From Bifidobacterium breve (GTDB lineage: Bacteria; Actinomycetota; Acidimicrobiia; Acidimicrobiales; Ilumatobacteraceae), in assembly GCA_945896935.1 (NCBI GenBank), contig CAMDER010000110.1, positions 1-5,969 of the forward strand: a stretch of 5,969 bases of DNA, given 5' to 3'. The number at the start of each line of letters is the position of its first letter. Position 1 is the first letter of the stretch. The position numbers were made by a program, and so were the translations under genes. The notes beneath the pieces are model-generated. The model saw only the letters and a program-made list of their open reading frames with translations, had not been told where the DNA came from and ran no database searches. Shown here one piece after another: positions 5,217-5,969 of the stretch.

Positions 5217-5969
5217 CTAGACACGTTCTGGACGGAATGCCGAACGAGGTCGCTGTACAAACTCGAACGGCACTCCATCGGGATCGTTTAAGAAACAGAT
5301 CCACATATCGGGCACTGCAGTTCCTTCAAGTTCAACTTGTCGCGGCTCGCGTTCAAATCTCCAACCCTCAGCCAAAAATCGTTCATACGACGCGACCGTG
5401 TCGTCAACGCCGACAGCAGTCCTAAACAAACCGGCATGGTTCGCATCGGCTGGATGGAGTCCATGGGACTTCGGATTTGACCATTCAGTGAGCACAATTT
5501 CAGCAGCTTCGTCAGGCAACTTCATTCGCAAAACTCGCCCGACAGCGGCCGAACCATCTGCTACGCGCAGCCCAACAAAATCTCCATCATCAAGAACGTG
5601 CTCAGCAACATCGATGAATCCCATGCCGTGATACCACGACAACGACGCATCAATGTCGGTCACCGTGATACGAAGATGACGTAATCGAGATTCGCCAACT
5701 GGAATACCCTCTTCTTGCATCAGGTCCACCTGAGTTCCAAATGGATCAGTGAGGGTCGCCCAATTCTTGACCCATGGCGAAGACGAACGCGACACCAAGT
5801 GTGAACCAGCCTCAATCATTCGTTCAATCATGGCTGCAACATCGGGAACTCCAAAACCGATTGCTTGCATCCCCACACGCGAAGCATCTGAAATAGGAGT
5901 CCCGATCATTTTTGGACTGACCCACTCTTGAACTTCAAGCGACGCACTCGTTCGGGGACCCCGTTTGTC
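5217..5969 (-). CDS. Double VOC (glyoxalase/extradiol dioxygenase-fold) protein, N-terminus beyond the window
   Basis: The frame is open from the right edge to a TAG at 5217, giving 250 visible residues. The ATG at 5909 is internal: sequence before it (ASLEVQEWVSPK) looks like the end of a first beta-alpha-beta-beta-beta module. Numbering from the first visible residue, module 2 is about 31-86 (GFGVPDVAAMIERMIEAG, then WATLTDPFGTQVDLMQ), module 3 about 97-163 (LRHLRITVTDIDASLSWY, then EIVLTEW) and module 4 about 178-241 (HAGLFRTAVGVDDTVASYERFL, then FLNDPDGVPFEFVQ). The full protein thus probably has two VOC domains. His98, Glu162, His178 and Glu236 sit at usual metal-ligand positions in the second domain, while the first has Arg31 and Asp82 at two matching positions. 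VOC enzymes include lyases, epimerases and ring-cleaving dioxygenases; the reaction here is unknown. The convergent gap to the SnoaL-like gene is 10 bp. Confidence 0.9.
   Translation of the reverse strand, partial: DKRGPRTSASLEVQEWVSPKMIGTPISDASRVGMQAIGFGVPDVAAMIERMIEAGSHLVSRSSSPWVKNWATLTDPFGTQVDLMQEEGIPVGESRLRHLRITVTDIDASLSWYHGMGFIDVAEHVLDDGDFVGLRVADGSAAVGRVLRMKLPDEAAEIVLTEWSNPKSHGLHPADANHAGLFRTAVGVDDTVASYERFLAEGWRFEREPRQVELEGTAVPDMWICFLNDPDGVPFEFVQRPRSAFRPERV

Noticed and set aside
5217..5909. VOC gene as a complete 230-residue protein starting at ATG 5909
   Set aside because: The frame stays open to the window edge, and the residues before the ATG look like the end of a VOC module, so the true start is outside the window.

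Overview
The window holds seven protein genes packed into almost all of the 5969 bases, with only about 324 bases between them. No RNA genes, mobile elements or CRISPR arrays were found. Base composition is close to balanced by eye. Two luciferase-like F420-type oxidoreductases, an isochorismatase-fold protein of an actinobacterial-looking type, a PaaI-like hotdog protein, a metal-dependent amidohydrolase, a SnoaL-like protein and a double VOC protein together suggest a free-living actinobacterium. A moderate-GC Acidimicrobiia-type lineage is possible. This placement is inference from protein character, not from a marker gene.

Layout from left to right, with strand: (1) 1..860 minus, LLM/F420-type oxidoreductase, cut at its C-terminus by the window edge; (2) 919..1773 plus, a second LLM oxidoreductase of the TIGR03619 type; (3) 1785..2447 minus, isochorismatase fold with all three catalytic positions substituted; (4) 2479..3351 plus, probable tandem hotdog thioesterase-like protein; (5) 3407..4615 minus, amidohydrolase-2 (ACMSD-like) metal hydrolase or decarboxylase; (6) 4775..5206 plus, SnoaL/NTF2-like protein; (7) 5217 to the right edge minus, double VOC (glyoxalase/dioxygenase-fold) protein whose N-terminus lies beyond the window. 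Every neighbouring pair is on opposite strands, so the window alternates divergent (58, 31 and 159 bp gaps) and convergent (11, 55 and 10 bp gaps) junctions. No two genes here can share a simple operon.

The main regulatory signal is in the 159 bp gap at 4616..4774. A perfect 9-3-9 inverted repeat of the kind bound by TetR-family repressors overlaps a TACAAT -10 element facing the amidohydrolase gene. The same gap has a second 8 bp inverted repeat in the SnoaL-like gene's leader. A long nested hairpin fills the 55 bp convergent gap at 3352..3398. The first gene appears to have a leaderless GTG start, with TACTCT placed exactly six bases before it.

The enzyme types (two flavin/F420 oxidoreductases, hydrolase-fold proteins, a thioesterase-like protein, an amidohydrolase, a SnoaL-like protein and a VOC protein) look like part of a catabolic neighbourhood for aromatic, terpenoid or steroid-like acids or their CoA thioesters. 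The substrate cannot be read from this sequence, and a shared pathway is not proven.
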